From Caldisphaera sp. (GTDB taxonomy: Archaea; Thermoproteota; Thermoprotei_A; Sulfolobales; Acidilobaceae), in contig PNIA01000024.1 in assembly GCA_002877855.1 (NCBI GenBank), positions 1 through 49,489 of the forward strand: 49,489 bases of DNA. Direction: 5' to 3'. The notes beneath the pieces were generated by a model. The model saw only the letters and a list, made by a program, of their open reading frames with translations. It did no database searches and had not been told where the DNA came from. The translations under genes were made by a program, and so were the position numbers. Positions 7,466-16,242 of the stretch are shown here, piece by piece (positions within the stretch are counted from its first letter, which is position 1; each line of letters opens with the position of its first letter).

Positions 7466-8887
7466 TTGGATATAGCTTTATTATTTGAAATGCATCAGCC
7501 AATTAGGCTAAAGAAGTTGCATGATTTTCCACCAACTTCGATACCTAATAATTTAAATGATATTTTTGATAATCACAATAACAAAGTAATATTGAATAGA
7601 GTTATAGAAAAAACTTATAGATACGCAACAAAAATTATAAAAAATAATATAGAAAAATATAATGGATTTAAAGTTAACTTTAGCATATCAGGGGTTTTAT
7701 TAGAACAACTTAAAGAAAGCAACAAGGATGTGATTAAACTATTCCAGGACTTAGCTAGCTCAGAAAGAGTGGAATTTTTGGCTCAAACTTATTATCATTC
7801 ATTATCATGGTTTATTGACAAAAAAGAATTTTATGATCAAATAAAGATGCAAGCAGATTCAATCCAAGAAAATATAGGTTATAAACCGAAATCTGCAGAA
7901 AACACAGAATTTATATACAATAATGACATAGGTTGTTTTTTAAAAGACATGGGATACGAAGTTGTAGTTACTGAAGGAGTCGATTATATATTAAACGGTA
8001 GATCATCAAATAAAATATATAAGAATCCATTATGCGGTCATAAAATTGTTCTCAGAAATTACAGGCTAAGCGATGATATAGGTTTTAGGTTTAGCAATAA
8101 AAACTGGGAGGAATACCCTTTGACAGCGGAAAAGTATTCTTATTGGATTAATTCAACCCCTGGAGATTTTTTGCTAATAGCAATAGATTATGAAACCTTT
8201 GGAGAACATCATAATCCTTCTACAGGCATATACGAATTTTTAGATTATTTACCAAAAGAAATATTAAAATTTAATCATTTAAAATTTGCAAATATTAGTG
8301 AAGCAAAAGAAGCTCAGGATTATTATGATGTACCTCCATGGAGAACAATTAGTTGGGCAGATGAAAGAGATTTAAGTGCATGGTTAGGAAATCCTTTGCA
8401 AAGGGATGCATTTAATTCTCTTAGGAGGCTTTATTATTATTCAAAAGCTCTTGGAGGTAAAATATTAGATACATATAGGAAATTAACTATTAGTGATCAT
8501 TTATATTATATGGCAACAAAATACGGTCCAACGGGAGATGTACATAATTATTTTAACCCTATGGGAGGATATGAGAAAGCCTTTCATTCATTTATAACAG
8601 CGTTAGATCTGCTCGGGTTAAAGATTAAAGAGGAGGTTAATGAGAAATTGTGTGATTTTCTAAGGTATATGGTATTACCCGATGAGCTATGTTTTTATTT
8701 TAACGATAATGGTAAAAATTTAGGTAGAGCATGTTCTTTATCGGAATTTTTAAAAATAACTAAAAATTTACCAAAGAATTATGCGGAAAAACATAGAGAA
8801 GACATTAACAGATGGCTATTGGATACACTTATGATAAGAAATGTAGATGAGGTTTTAAGAAAATGTCCCAATATTATTAAAAATTAA
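7466..8887 (+). CDS. GH57 alpha-amylase/glucanotransferase-type enzyme
   Basis: 473 aa from TTG 7466, which has AAGGTGC 5 nt upstream; the in-frame GTG at 7457 is inside that SD. GH57 regions seen: EMHQP (about 10-12), the nucleophile region SAENTEFIYN (Glu about 148) and the acid region AIDYETFGEHH (Asp about 241). These retaining enzymes act on alpha-1,4 glucans. There is no signal peptide, so it should be cytoplasmic and act on internal glycogen or maltodextrins. It directly follows glgA, probably in one operon. Amylase and 4-alpha-glucanotransferase cannot be told apart here. The next gene is convergent. Confidence 0.88.
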   Translation: MDIALLFEMHQPIRLKKLHDFPPTSIPNNLNDIFDNHNNKVILNRVIEKTYRYATKIIKNNIEKYNGFKVNFSISGVLLEQLKESNKDVIKLFQDLASSERVEFLAQTYYHSLSWFIDKKEFYDQIKMQADSIQENIGYKPKSAENTEFIYNNDIGCFLKDMGYEVVVTEGVDYILNGRSSNKIYKNPLCGHKIVLRNYRLSDDIGFRFSNKNWEEYPLTAEKYSYWINSTPGDFLLIAIDYETFGEHHNPSTGIYEFLDYLPKEILKFNHLKFANISEAKEAQDYYDVPPWRTISWADERDLSAWLGNPLQRDAFNSLRRLYYYSKALGGKILDTYRKLTISDHLYYMATKYGPTGDVHNYFNPMGGYEKAFHSFITALDLLGLKIKEEVNEKLCDFLRYMVLPDELCFYFNDNGKNLGRACSLSEFLKITKNLPKNYAEKHREDINRWLLDTLMIRNVDEVLRKCPNIIKN

Positions 8888-8942
8888 CAATTATAAAATT
8901 TTTAGATATTAAATTTAGAAAGTTTTTCCATGAATATTTAAA

Positions 8943-9635
8943 TTAGTCCTCTTTACGCATTAACGTCATACGCCTTTGATTATATTTGCTAGAGATTTTC
9001 TCTAAATAGTTTTTGATCATGATATCAGTTTCTACTAAAAATGCTTCTTGGGGGGTCATTCCGTTTTTTTCTATGTAATACCTAAATGGGAGCTGCTTCA
9101 TAAGAAATTCACTTTCTTTTATGAAATAATTAAGTTGATTTAAAAATAAATGAACATACCTATCTGCATATAGATCTATACTGCCGGGATAAGAGCCAGA
9201 ATATTGGTCACTTTCTAGTAAATCTTTATTTTTTATAAGTTCAAGTGCTACTTCTGAGCCAAATTCAAGCATTTTCATAACTAATTTCCATCCTCTAGTT
9301 CCGTAATAGTTTGCTTCACCTTCATATTCTTCTCCTTCCTCACCATTATTTCCATAAATATATTGTCCTAGTATATCTGGATTTGATTTATTAAAATTAT
9401 CATATTCTGTTTCAAATTTCTGCTTCATTTTTTCAATGATATCGTTACTATTATAAAACCTTATCCTTAATGTACTTGTCCATGGAATAGATTCCCAGAT
9501 ATAATGCCATGAACCTTTTTTGCTAGATATCTCTTTAAAATCCTTTACTAAAAAGTAGACAAAATTTGCAAAAACCTTTCTTATCATTTCAGGATCATTG
9601 TTTTTTATCTCTAAATTAATCTCTAGCCATCTCAA
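8943..9635 (-). CDS. Stand-alone protein resembling the lantibiotic dehydratase C-terminal domain
   Basis: 230 aa from TTG 9635 (AGGGTTTAAA upstream). Several landmarks match the C-terminal (glutamate-elimination, 'thiopeptide-type bacteriocin biosynthesis') domain of LanB-type dehydratases in the right order: WLEINL at the start; SWHYIWES followed by STLRIRF, where the family has a W-FFIRY-D.G.HLRLR pattern; then YEGEANYYGTRGWKL, where the family has YEPE-x-RYGG; then LEFGSEVALELI for F-x-x-DS-x-x-x-L. No N-terminal glutamylation domain, precursor peptide or LanC-like gene is nearby. It could be a distant cousin with another role. The match is by eye; the function is unknown. Confidence 0.55.
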   Translation of the reverse strand: MRWLEINLEIKNNDPEMIRKVFANFVYFLVKDFKEISSKKGSWHYIWESIPWTSTLRIRFYNSNDIIEKMKQKFETEYDNFNKSNPDILGQYIYGNNGEEGEEYEGEANYYGTRGWKLVMKMLEFGSEVALELIKNKDLLESDQYSGSYPGSIDLYADRYVHLFLNQLNYFIKESEFLMKQLPFRYYIEKNGMTPQEAFLVETDIMIKNYLEKISSKYNQRRMTLMRKED

Positions 9636-9842
9636 TTTAAACCCTATTGGCTATTTGCAAAACCTTTTTCTTATAATTTTATATATATTTTCATATATTT
9701 GAAATAGTCTAAAATTTAACGAAATTTTCATATATCAAAATTAGACTAAAAATGATAAACTAACTGTGTTTAATATTGATGCATCATAAATACTAAAGTT
9801 TATAATTTGAAATAGATAAATTATTTATGTAGGTGAATATGA

Positions 9843-10247
9843 TTGGATCAAGGAAAAATAATAAAAATAGCTATACCTTCAGATGATGGGGAAACTATGT
9901 CTGATCATTTTGGAAGATCTCTTGGCTTTTTAGTTTATCATGTGGATTTATCGAGTAATAAAGTTATTAATAAAGAGTTCAGGAAAAGAAGTTATGCGGA
10001 AGATTTTCATGGCCATCGTAAACATCATCATGGACATGAAAATGATAATGAAACTTCACCTGAAGAAGCAAGGAGACATTTAGATATTTTAAATGCGATT
10101 AAAGACGTCGATGTAATTATAACGGTGGGTATGGGTCCTAGAATGGTATCAGCGTTTAGCTCTTTAAACAAAACAATAATTATTGCATACGACGTTGATC
10201 CTGATAATTTGATAAACGAATATATTAAGCAATATATTAAAACATAA
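9843..10247 (+). CDS. NifX/NifB-type (dinitrogenase cofactor-like) protein with His-rich insert
   Basis: 134 aa from TTG 9843, with GGTGA 6 nt upstream. It opens with IAIPSDDGETMSDHFGRS, the signature of the NifX/NafY/MTH1175-like fold that carries metal clusters in nitrogenase-cofactor assembly. Archaeal relatives occur in organisms without nitrogenase. A His-rich stretch (HGHRKHHHGHE, about residues 59-69) suggests metal binding. No nif genes are nearby. The next metal-related gene is the CDF transporter at 12.8-14 kb, whose tail appears to have the same fold. It is transcribed away from the LanB-C-like gene. Confidence 0.8.
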   Translation: MDQGKIIKIAIPSDDGETMSDHFGRSLGFLVYHVDLSSNKVINKEFRKRSYAEDFHGHRKHHHGHENDNETSPEEARRHLDILNAIKDVDVIITVGMGPRMVSAFSSLNKTIIIAYDVDPDNLINEYIKQYIKT

Positions 10248-10260
10248 CAAAAGTTGTAAT

Positions 10261-10277
10261 CAATATTTTAAATATTG
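10261..10277. terminator. Near-palindrome between convergent genes, possible bidirectional terminator
   Basis: CAATATTT-T-AAATATTG forms 8-bp perfect arms around a single central base. It lies in the 78-nt gap between the NifX-like gene (plus) and the ABC permease gene (minus). It is AT-rich, so the hairpin would be weak at high temperature. The position is the main argument. Confidence 0.35.
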
Positions 10278-10325
10278 AAATCTTTTGATCGTTTTAATAA
10301 AATTTAGCAATTATTATTTCTTGGA

Positions 10326-11954
10326 TTATGCAGCAAATATTCCTTCTTCCATAACATATTTTTCCTTGGCTAAATCCATCATTCTTTTAGTGAATAATAT
10401 AGCAAATATTATAACAACTATGCCAAACAAAAATGAGGCCCAAGCAGCTAATGTAATGTTACCTTCATATGTCCAAATATCTATTAATTTCATTAATCCA
10501 TGTCTTACCTCTAAATTGTGACCATTTAAATTAAGCCAATATTCGCCTATCATTAATCCTCCCCATGCACTGTTTATTGTAGATGTAAGACCACTGATCA
10601 TATATGGAAACGTTGACGGAAGTATAATATACCTCATTTTTTGCCAATAACTTAAATTAAAATTATCCATGACCTCCCAATATTCCTGAGGTATTGCCTT
10701 TATTCCAAGCCATAACGCATAAAATAAATAATAAAATGTACTTAAAAATCCCAGTAATAATACAAAAAATTCAACAGATAAATAGTTTAAAAATCTTACT
10801 ATTATCGCATAAGTTGCTGCATAAATTATTGGAAAATAAACGGGAGAAGGATATGCGGCAACAACCTGAATAACTTGAATTGCTATTGCTTCGGCTTTTT
10901 TATGCAACGCTAAATAATAAGCAGCAAATAGGGAAATTAGAAAAGAAATTACGGCAATTAAACTTACTCTTATATAATCATATGCTAAATTTATTAATAT
11001 GTACAATGAGTTATTTAGTAAATAAATCCAAAGTTTGTACGTTGTTGATATTAATATACTAAAGACCCCATATATTAGCAAAGACAGGATAGCTAAACCT
11101 ACTATAGCACCTAAAATTCTATAAATTAAGTTTCCGCTTTCTTTTTCTTCTTCTAATTTCTTTAATCTTATCGTTCTTCTCATGGGAGAAGATAAATATC
11201 TGGTGGTAATGTTACCTATTCTTCTAGCAGGAGTTGTTAATGGGGAATAAAACTTTGCTAAATACTTAGGTCTATTATATCTTGGTATAGGTATTTCGCT
11301 CTCTAATGAATACTTTGCGACTGCATGCTTTACAAATTCTCTTAGACCAAAAATTGTTATAGCAACTACAATACCTAGGATTATCAATGAAAAATAAACT
11401 AGTTTTAGAGAATTACTATTTATTAGATTTACAATTAGCGAACCAATACCGAAGACATGAAATGATGTTGTGCCAACAATAAATACCTCACTTACTGTAA
11501 TATAGAAAAAGCCATCGGTAAATGAAGGTATCAAATTTGCAGCAATTCTGGGTATCGAGAATGGTATGTATAAATTCCTAAGTTTATCAATTAAACCCAT
11601 CCTTAGATTTTCGATAGCCTCTAGCATCGGTAATGGAACTGTTTTAAAAGCTTGATAGATGCCCATCCAAATATTCCAAACAACTGCTGTAAAAATTAAG
11701 AAGTCTGCTGACAATTCAGCCCCTATATAGCCGCCAATATGATATATAAAGAATACCAAGACTACAGGGAAAAATGAAATGACAGGAACCGATTCTAATA
11801 TCTCGTTTAAACCTATATATATGCTTTCAAACAATTTACTCTTTATTGAAATATACCCAAAAATCCAGCCTGTAACTATTGATAATAAAATTAATCCAAA
11901 TACTCTCCCAGTAGAAGCTAATGTCGCTAATATGATTAATTCATAGATGTTCAT
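10326..11954 (-). CDS. ABC transporter permease, duplicated (two fused BPD_transp domains), anion/nitrate-sulfonate type
   Basis: 542 aa with about 12 membrane segments in two homologous halves. Each half has a permease coupling loop: the first around DKLRNLYIPFSIPRIAANLI, the second around EYWEVMDNFNLSYWQKMRY, followed by ILPSTFPYMISG. Fused duplicated permeases of this kind belong to the archaeal anion transporter group (COG4986-like), related to the NitT/TauT systems. The gene starts 5 nt after the ATPase stop, with GGTAG before ATG 11954. No substrate-binding protein gene is adjacent, so the cargo is unknown. Confidence 0.85.
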   Translation of the reverse strand: MNIYELIILATLASTGRVFGLILLSIVTGWIFGYISIKSKLFESIYIGLNEILESVPVISFFPVVLVFFIYHIGGYIGAELSADFLIFTAVVWNIWMGIYQAFKTVPLPMLEAIENLRMGLIDKLRNLYIPFSIPRIAANLIPSFTDGFFYITVSEVFIVGTTSFHVFGIGSLIVNLINSNSLKLVYFSLIILGIVVAITIFGLREFVKHAVAKYSLESEIPIPRYNRPKYLAKFYSPLTTPARRIGNITTRYLSSPMRRTIRLKKLEEEKESGNLIYRILGAIVGLAILSLLIYGVFSILISTTYKLWIYLLNNSLYILINLAYDYIRVSLIAVISFLISLFAAYYLALHKKAEAIAIQVIQVVAAYPSPVYFPIIYAATYAIIVRFLNYLSVEFFVLLLGFLSTFYYLFYALWLGIKAIPQEYWEVMDNFNLSYWQKMRYIILPSTFPYMISGLTSTINSAWGGLMIGEYWLNLNGHNLEVRHGLMKLIDIWTYEGNITLAAWASFLFGIVVIIFAILFTKRMMDLAKEKYVMEEGIFAA

Positions 11955-11959
11955 TATCT

Positions 11960-12709
11960 CTACCTTGATGGAATAGTATAATCGTAAAGCATGTCAGTAT
12001 ATTCAAAAAACTTAGGATCTCTTGGATTTCTTGGTCTGTCCAAATCTATTTTAACTTTACCTATAACTGTAGCAGGACGTCCATTTATAATATAAACAAA
12101 ATCAGATAATTCAACAACTTCATTTAAATTATGTGAAACTAGAACAACTCCCTTAAGAGTAGTATTTACATTGAAAAGGATATCATAGAGCTCCTTTCTA
12201 AGAGATTCTGCCGTTAATTCGTCTAAATGAGCGAAAGGTTCATCCATAAGTAAAATAAGAGGGTCTGCTGCTAATGCTCTTGCTATAGCAACCCTTTGTC
12301 TCATACCACCGCTAAGTTCTTTAGGATAAAAATTTTCAAATCCTTCCAAACCAACAGTCTCCAACATTTGCTTAGCTATTTCTCTAGCAGTGTTTCTAGG
12401 CAGATTTCTATGCTTTAGACCAAGCATTACATTTTCAAGGGCAGTCATCCAGGGAAAGGTTACTATTGATTGATGTACTAGCATTATTTTTGGAGTTGGT
12501 TTAGTTATTTTTTGTTTAAGTAAATAGATATTTCCTTCCGTTGGTTTTAAAAATCCTCCTAAGACTCTAAGCAAGGTTGATTTTCCAACCCCAGAGGGAC
12601 CAATTATAGAAACTATTTGATTTTCTCTTACCTCTAAGTTTATATGATTGAATATAGTACGATTGTTATATGCAAACGCAACATCAATAGCTTCTAAAAC
12701 TGTTCCAAC
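11960..12709 (-). CDS. ABC transporter ATP-binding protein, SsuB/TauB type; start codon unclear
   Basis: The open frame encodes up to 249 aa, the normal length, with Walker A GPSGVGKST, Q-loop LVHQS, signature LSGGMRQR, Walker B LILLMDEP and H-loop SHN. The only canonical in-frame start is a TTG at 12574, which lies inside Walker A and would give a useless protein. The frame is open upstream to a TGA at 12712-12710, through VLEAIDVAFAYNN, which is clearly part of the ATPase. An ATG at 12713 with GAGGGG before it is in another frame. So the gene uses a non-canonical start, needs a frameshift, or carries a sequencing error. It forms an operon with the permease. Confidence 0.8.
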   Translation of the reverse strand, partial: VGTVLEAIDVAFAYNNRTIFNHINLEVRENQIVSIIGPSGVGKSTLLRVLGGFLKPTEGNIYLLKQKITKPTPKIMLVHQSIVTFPWMTALENVMLGLKHRNLPRNTAREIAKQMLETVGLEGFENFYPKELSGGMRQRVAIARALAADPLILLMDEPFAHLDELTAESLRKELYDILFNVNTTLKGVVLVSHNLNEVVELSDFVYIINGRPATVIGKVKIDLDRPRNPRDPKFFEYTDMLYDYTIPSR

Positions 12710-12835
12710 TCATCCGCCCCTCTGTTTTTGCCTTTTGAAACAAATGATTCTGGGTTTAAATTTCTAATCCTAAGAACATATAATTAAATAAATCATTTAA
12801 TGCATTTTATATTTAAAATGTGAGTCTTCTTTAAG

Positions 12836-14026
12836 TTATTTAGAAACAAGTTTTCCTTCTCTGAATAAATTAATTGCTTCCTTTTCGTCTTTTTCGTTAG
12901 TGTAATAAACTTCTATCCCATATGCCTTTAATGCTAGCAAACTCTCATTACCAGCATATATAATTGCATTAACTCCTTTATCTCTTAACATTTGTGAAAC
13001 GTTACTAACATTTCCTCTTGCTAGATTAATGTTATCTATTATCGATTCTATATTCATATCTGGTGTGCTCAGGATTTTAATTCTTTTAATTTTTTCTATG
13101 CTATCTGCTACCATGCTGTTTTCATCTTCAAATATAGCTAGCTTCCACTTTCCTGTATATGAACCAGGTTCAATGTGAATTGAAACGTATAATAATGATG
13201 GTATTTCTTTTCTTAATTTCTCCTCAACTATATCTGCCAGCTTATCCGCATCTTTAACACTAAAAGCTGGTGGCGCTTCTAGATGCATGGCAACAAATAG
13301 GAATGGGCCAGCTTTTCTAACTTTTATTTCATGGACTCCAATAACATTCTCTATGCTTAATACAATTTTTCTTATATTTTCTGTTGCTTTCTCATCTCCT
13401 CTATCTAACAATGTAAGAACAGAATCCTTACCGATTTGATATGACTGTAACAAGATATATCCTCCAATGCCAATGCCTATTATTTCAGGTAGATAAATTA
13501 TGTTAAACCATTCACCAATTATTCCTATTATTACTGCAATACTAGTTAAAGCATCTTGTAATGAATGTACTCCTTCTGCATTAATTGCATCTAATTTGAT
13601 TCCAGGAGTAGAGAGCAAATATCTCGTCAACCAATATGTTACTAATGCTGATACCAATTCTACACTAATTAATAACATTGGCATACTAATTTTACCTTCT
13701 TTTGTGAAAACGGATTGCATGATTATATCAAATCCAGCATAGGCTATTGCTACAGCAACAAACAAAGAGGCTAGGTTTTCGGCTTTATACAAACCAAAAG
13801 GGTATTTATCGGAAGGATATTTTTCCGCAAAGAATAGGCCAATATATACAACAAATCCGGTTAAAGAATCAGCTATATTGTGTATTCCATCAGCAAATAT
13901 TATCAAGCTAGCAAAAGTTATACCCAGTAAAATTTTTGATATAGCTAGGATTATGTATATTAAGGCTGCTATGAATGATCTTTTCTTACCTTCAGTAAAG
14001 CTAACCAATAGTTTTGGCCCTCCCAT
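12836..14026 (-). CDS. Cation diffusion facilitator (CDF) metal exporter with a C-terminal NifX-like domain
   Basis: 396 aa. The N-terminal ~205 residues are the six-helix CDF membrane domain with two HxxxD metal-site motifs (ADGIHNIADS and AEGVHSLQDA). A cytoplasmic ferredoxin-like CDF domain follows (VIGVHEIKVRKAG, VAMHLEAPP, VSIHIEP). The last ~100 residues (KLAIFEDENSMVADS onward, with GVNAIIYAGNESLLALKAYGIEVYY) look like a NifX/dinitrogenase-cofactor fold. CDFs export Zn, Fe, Co or Mn by proton antiport. The extra domain could sense or bind a metal cluster. The gene is monocistronic; ATG 14026 has only AAGGA at a distance upstream. Confidence 0.85.
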   Translation of the reverse strand: MGGPKLLVSFTEGKKRSFIAALIYIILAISKILLGITFASLIIFADGIHNIADSLTGFVVYIGLFFAEKYPSDKYPFGLYKAENLASLFVAVAIAYAGFDIIMQSVFTKEGKISMPMLLISVELVSALVTYWLTRYLLSTPGIKLDAINAEGVHSLQDALTSIAVIIGIIGEWFNIIYLPEIIGIGIGGYILLQSYQIGKDSVLTLLDRGDEKATENIRKIVLSIENVIGVHEIKVRKAGPFLFVAMHLEAPPAFSVKDADKLADIVEEKLRKEIPSLLYVSIHIEPGSYTGKWKLAIFEDENSMVADSIEKIKRIKILSTPDMNIESIIDNINLARGNVSNVSQMLRDKGVNAIIYAGNESLLALKAYGIEVYYTNEKDEKEAINLFREGKLVSK

Positions 14027-14096
14027 ATAATTTTTATTTTTCCTTTGAGATTAAATATGTAAATAAGGATTTAAATTATAACATTTTTAATATAGC

Positions 14097-14522
14097 CTAA
14101 ACATTTTGAAATTTGAAGGCGAACTTTAATATTTTTTTAACGTTTTCATAAGTATCGATAGAATCTATTTCGTTTTTATCAAACCATCTTCCATTTTTAA
14201 GTTCTCCGTCTATAAATTTAACTAAAAATATTAGATCATAATGCATATGTGTTTCATTGGGATATTTAACAGTTTCATACATTATTGCTATAGGTTTTGG
14301 TTCTTCTATGGCATCTTCTGATGATAAATTATTTTTCTCACCTATAACTTCAACATTTAAACCTGTTTCTTCTTTAAATTCTCTAATAGCGGCTTCTCTG
14401 GGTGTTTCGTTAGGTTCTACATGACCTCCAGGATATAACCACTTATTAAGTTTTTCATGATAAATAAGCAAAACTTTATCCTTTTCAATAAGTATACCAC
14501 CTGAGACAATACATTTTTTCAT
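14097..14522 (-). CDS. Nudix hydrolase
   Basis: 141 aa from ATG 14522 with GGTGA 5 nt upstream; the in-frame TTG at 14534 overlaps that SD and is not the likely start. The full Nudix box is present: GGHVEPNETPREAAIREFKE, then ETGL (GX5EX7REUXEEXGU). These enzymes cleave nucleoside diphosphates linked to another group, often damaged nucleotides. The N-terminus CIVSGGILIEKDKVLLIYH forms the usual first strands. It is followed, after 70 nt, by the CDF gene in the same direction. The substrate is unknown. Confidence 0.85.
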   Translation of the reverse strand: MKKCIVSGGILIEKDKVLLIYHEKLNKWLYPGGHVEPNETPREAAIREFKEETGLNVEVIGEKNNLSSEDAIEEPKPIAIMYETVKYPNETHMHYDLIFLVKFIDGELKNGRWFDKNEIDSIDTYENVKKILKFAFKFQNV

Positions 14523-14872
14523 ATTTTTCACCAATAAGAAAGAAGTTTTAGTGAACTTAATCTATTCTCTTCTATTTTACGTTAAAACTTTATTGCTATT
14601 TTTGTTGTCTGTTTATAAGTAAACGAATAAATAAAATTAAAGAAAACTAAATGTTTTCAATATTTTAATAAATGTTTAAGGATTTATTTAGATTTGAAAC
14701 AATATTTTAATAATTTTTTAAAAATAATTTTAAATGAATTTGTTAATTAGCTCTAAGTTAAATTTTTATTCGAAAAGTTAGAATTTTTGTAAACATCGTA
14801 AAATATTTAATATTTTAATAGCTTACAAAAGCTTATATTTACAAGGAATTTAATTTTTTTTGGGGAAAATAA
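14523..14872. other. Intergenic region between divergent genes, no gene seen
   Basis: About 350 nt of very AT-rich DNA holding the promoters of the Nudix gene (minus) and the antiporter gene (plus). The string AATATTTTAATA appears three times (around 14678, 14702 and 14808). TTTTGTAA near 14786 has its inverted copy TTACAAAA near 14822. No open frame with an SD and no structured RNA was recognised. Confidence 0.4.
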
Positions 14873-16045
14873 ATGCTTAGTGAAGTACTAATAGCTCTAC
14901 TTGAAATATCGTTAATAATGTTGTTTGCTGCGTTGATGGGGAGTATATCAGTTAAATACAGGTTTCCTAAGGTTGTAGGTGAACTTTTGATAGGTATCCT
15001 AATATCTCCCTTTTTAATTGGGGGTTTTATAAATAAAATCATTAACATAAATCTCTTCAGCATTAATAACTATGTGCTTTTATTTTCAGAATTTTCAGTA
15101 ATTTTGCTTATATATTCAAGCGGATTAGAATCTGGTATATTATCATTAAAATCATCTGGCATATGGGGAATAATGGGGGCTATTTTTGGTGCAACTGTGC
15201 CGTTTATTTTTGGTACATTTTTATTAAAATTTTTTGTCGCTTTTAATGTAGCTATAATTATGGGATCTGCTTTAGGTGCCACAAGCCTTGCAGTTGTTTC
15301 ATCATTGATCAAAGAATTGAATTTGAAAGGAAAAGGAATAGATTTTATTTTAACTGCTGGGGCATTTGATGATGTAATTTCACTAATTATTTTATCAGTT
15401 GCATTGGCAATAAGTACGTTAGGAGGTTTTAGCTATGCTCACATAATAAGGATTGTGTTTTTTTACAGTATTGCATGGGGTATTATATTTGCTACATCTG
15501 TTTTTATAATACCTAAAATATTTAATAAGATTAATGATAAATATGCTTTTGAAGCCTCTTTAGTAACCATTTTCGGTTTGACAGCAATTATGACTACCCT
15601 AGGTTTTTCTCCAATAATAGCTGCCTATATTGCTGGAGTATCGATGGCAGAAAGCAAAAAGGTTACAATTTTAAGAAAAAATATAGATGATTTGTTAAGC
15701 ATATTTGGATCAATATTTTTTGTTGTTGTAGGTTTAGAGGTCAATTTGATTAATCTATCGTTTTTAGGGGTATTTTTAAGCCTTTATTTGACTGCTATAG
15801 CTATAGTTTTTAAGATTTTCGGGATCTATCCTTTTGCATTTATTACCACTAAAAATCATAAATCAAGTTTTGCAATTTCAACAGGTATGATACCAAGAGG
15901 TGAAATAGGATTAGTAGTGGCTAATGTAGGATTAACCTATTCTATATTGAATAATGTTGAGTTCTCGTCTATAGTTTTAATGTCGCTGCTTACATCGATT
16001 ATAGGTGCTTTGATTTTTAATAATATATATCATTATATTAAATAA
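14873..16045 (+). CDS. CPA2-family monovalent cation/proton antiporter (KefB/NapA type)
   Basis: 390 aa with about 12 predicted membrane segments. The family features are FPKVVGELLIGILISP in the first part, GALLG-like SALGATSLAVVSSLIK in helix 5, the ion-site region TAGAFDDVISL with paired acidic residues, and MIPRGEIGLVVA near the C-terminus. These proteins exchange Na+ or K+ for H+ across the cytoplasmic membrane, which suits an acidophile. ATG 14873 has TTGGGG upstream. There is no TrkA-N regulatory domain; the protein ends right after the last helix. It stands alone. Confidence 0.88.
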   Translation: MLSEVLIALLEISLIMLFAALMGSISVKYRFPKVVGELLIGILISPFLIGGFINKIININLFSINNYVLLFSEFSVILLIYSSGLESGILSLKSSGIWGIMGAIFGATVPFIFGTFLLKFFVAFNVAIIMGSALGATSLAVVSSLIKELNLKGKGIDFILTAGAFDDVISLIILSVALAISTLGGFSYAHIIRIVFFYSIAWGIIFATSVFIIPKIFNKINDKYAFEASLVTIFGLTAIMTTLGFSPIIAAYIAGVSMAESKKVTILRKNIDDLLSIFGSIFFVVVGLEVNLINLSFLGVFLSLYLTAIAIVFKIFGIYPFAFITTKNHKSSFAISTGMIPRGEIGLVVANVGLTYSILNNVEFSSIVLMSLLTSIIGALIFNNIYHYIK

Positions 16046-16242
16046 TATTAAATAAAAAATAATTTATAATAAATTAATGGAAATTCCTATTACAAAACAT
16101 TAGATATTGTTTAAAAATTTTTATGAATTAATACATTTTATTTTTGAATAAAAACAAATAATATTGTTTTAAAAATATATGCAGGAATAGAAGAATTAGA
16201 ATATAAGGGCTTTTTGATATAATAAATAACAGGTGAGCAATA

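Noticed and set aside
10880..11062. Plus-strand frames inside the ABC permease and similar antisense frames elsewhere
   Set aside because: They are shadows of well-supported genes on the other strand and lack SDs and family features.
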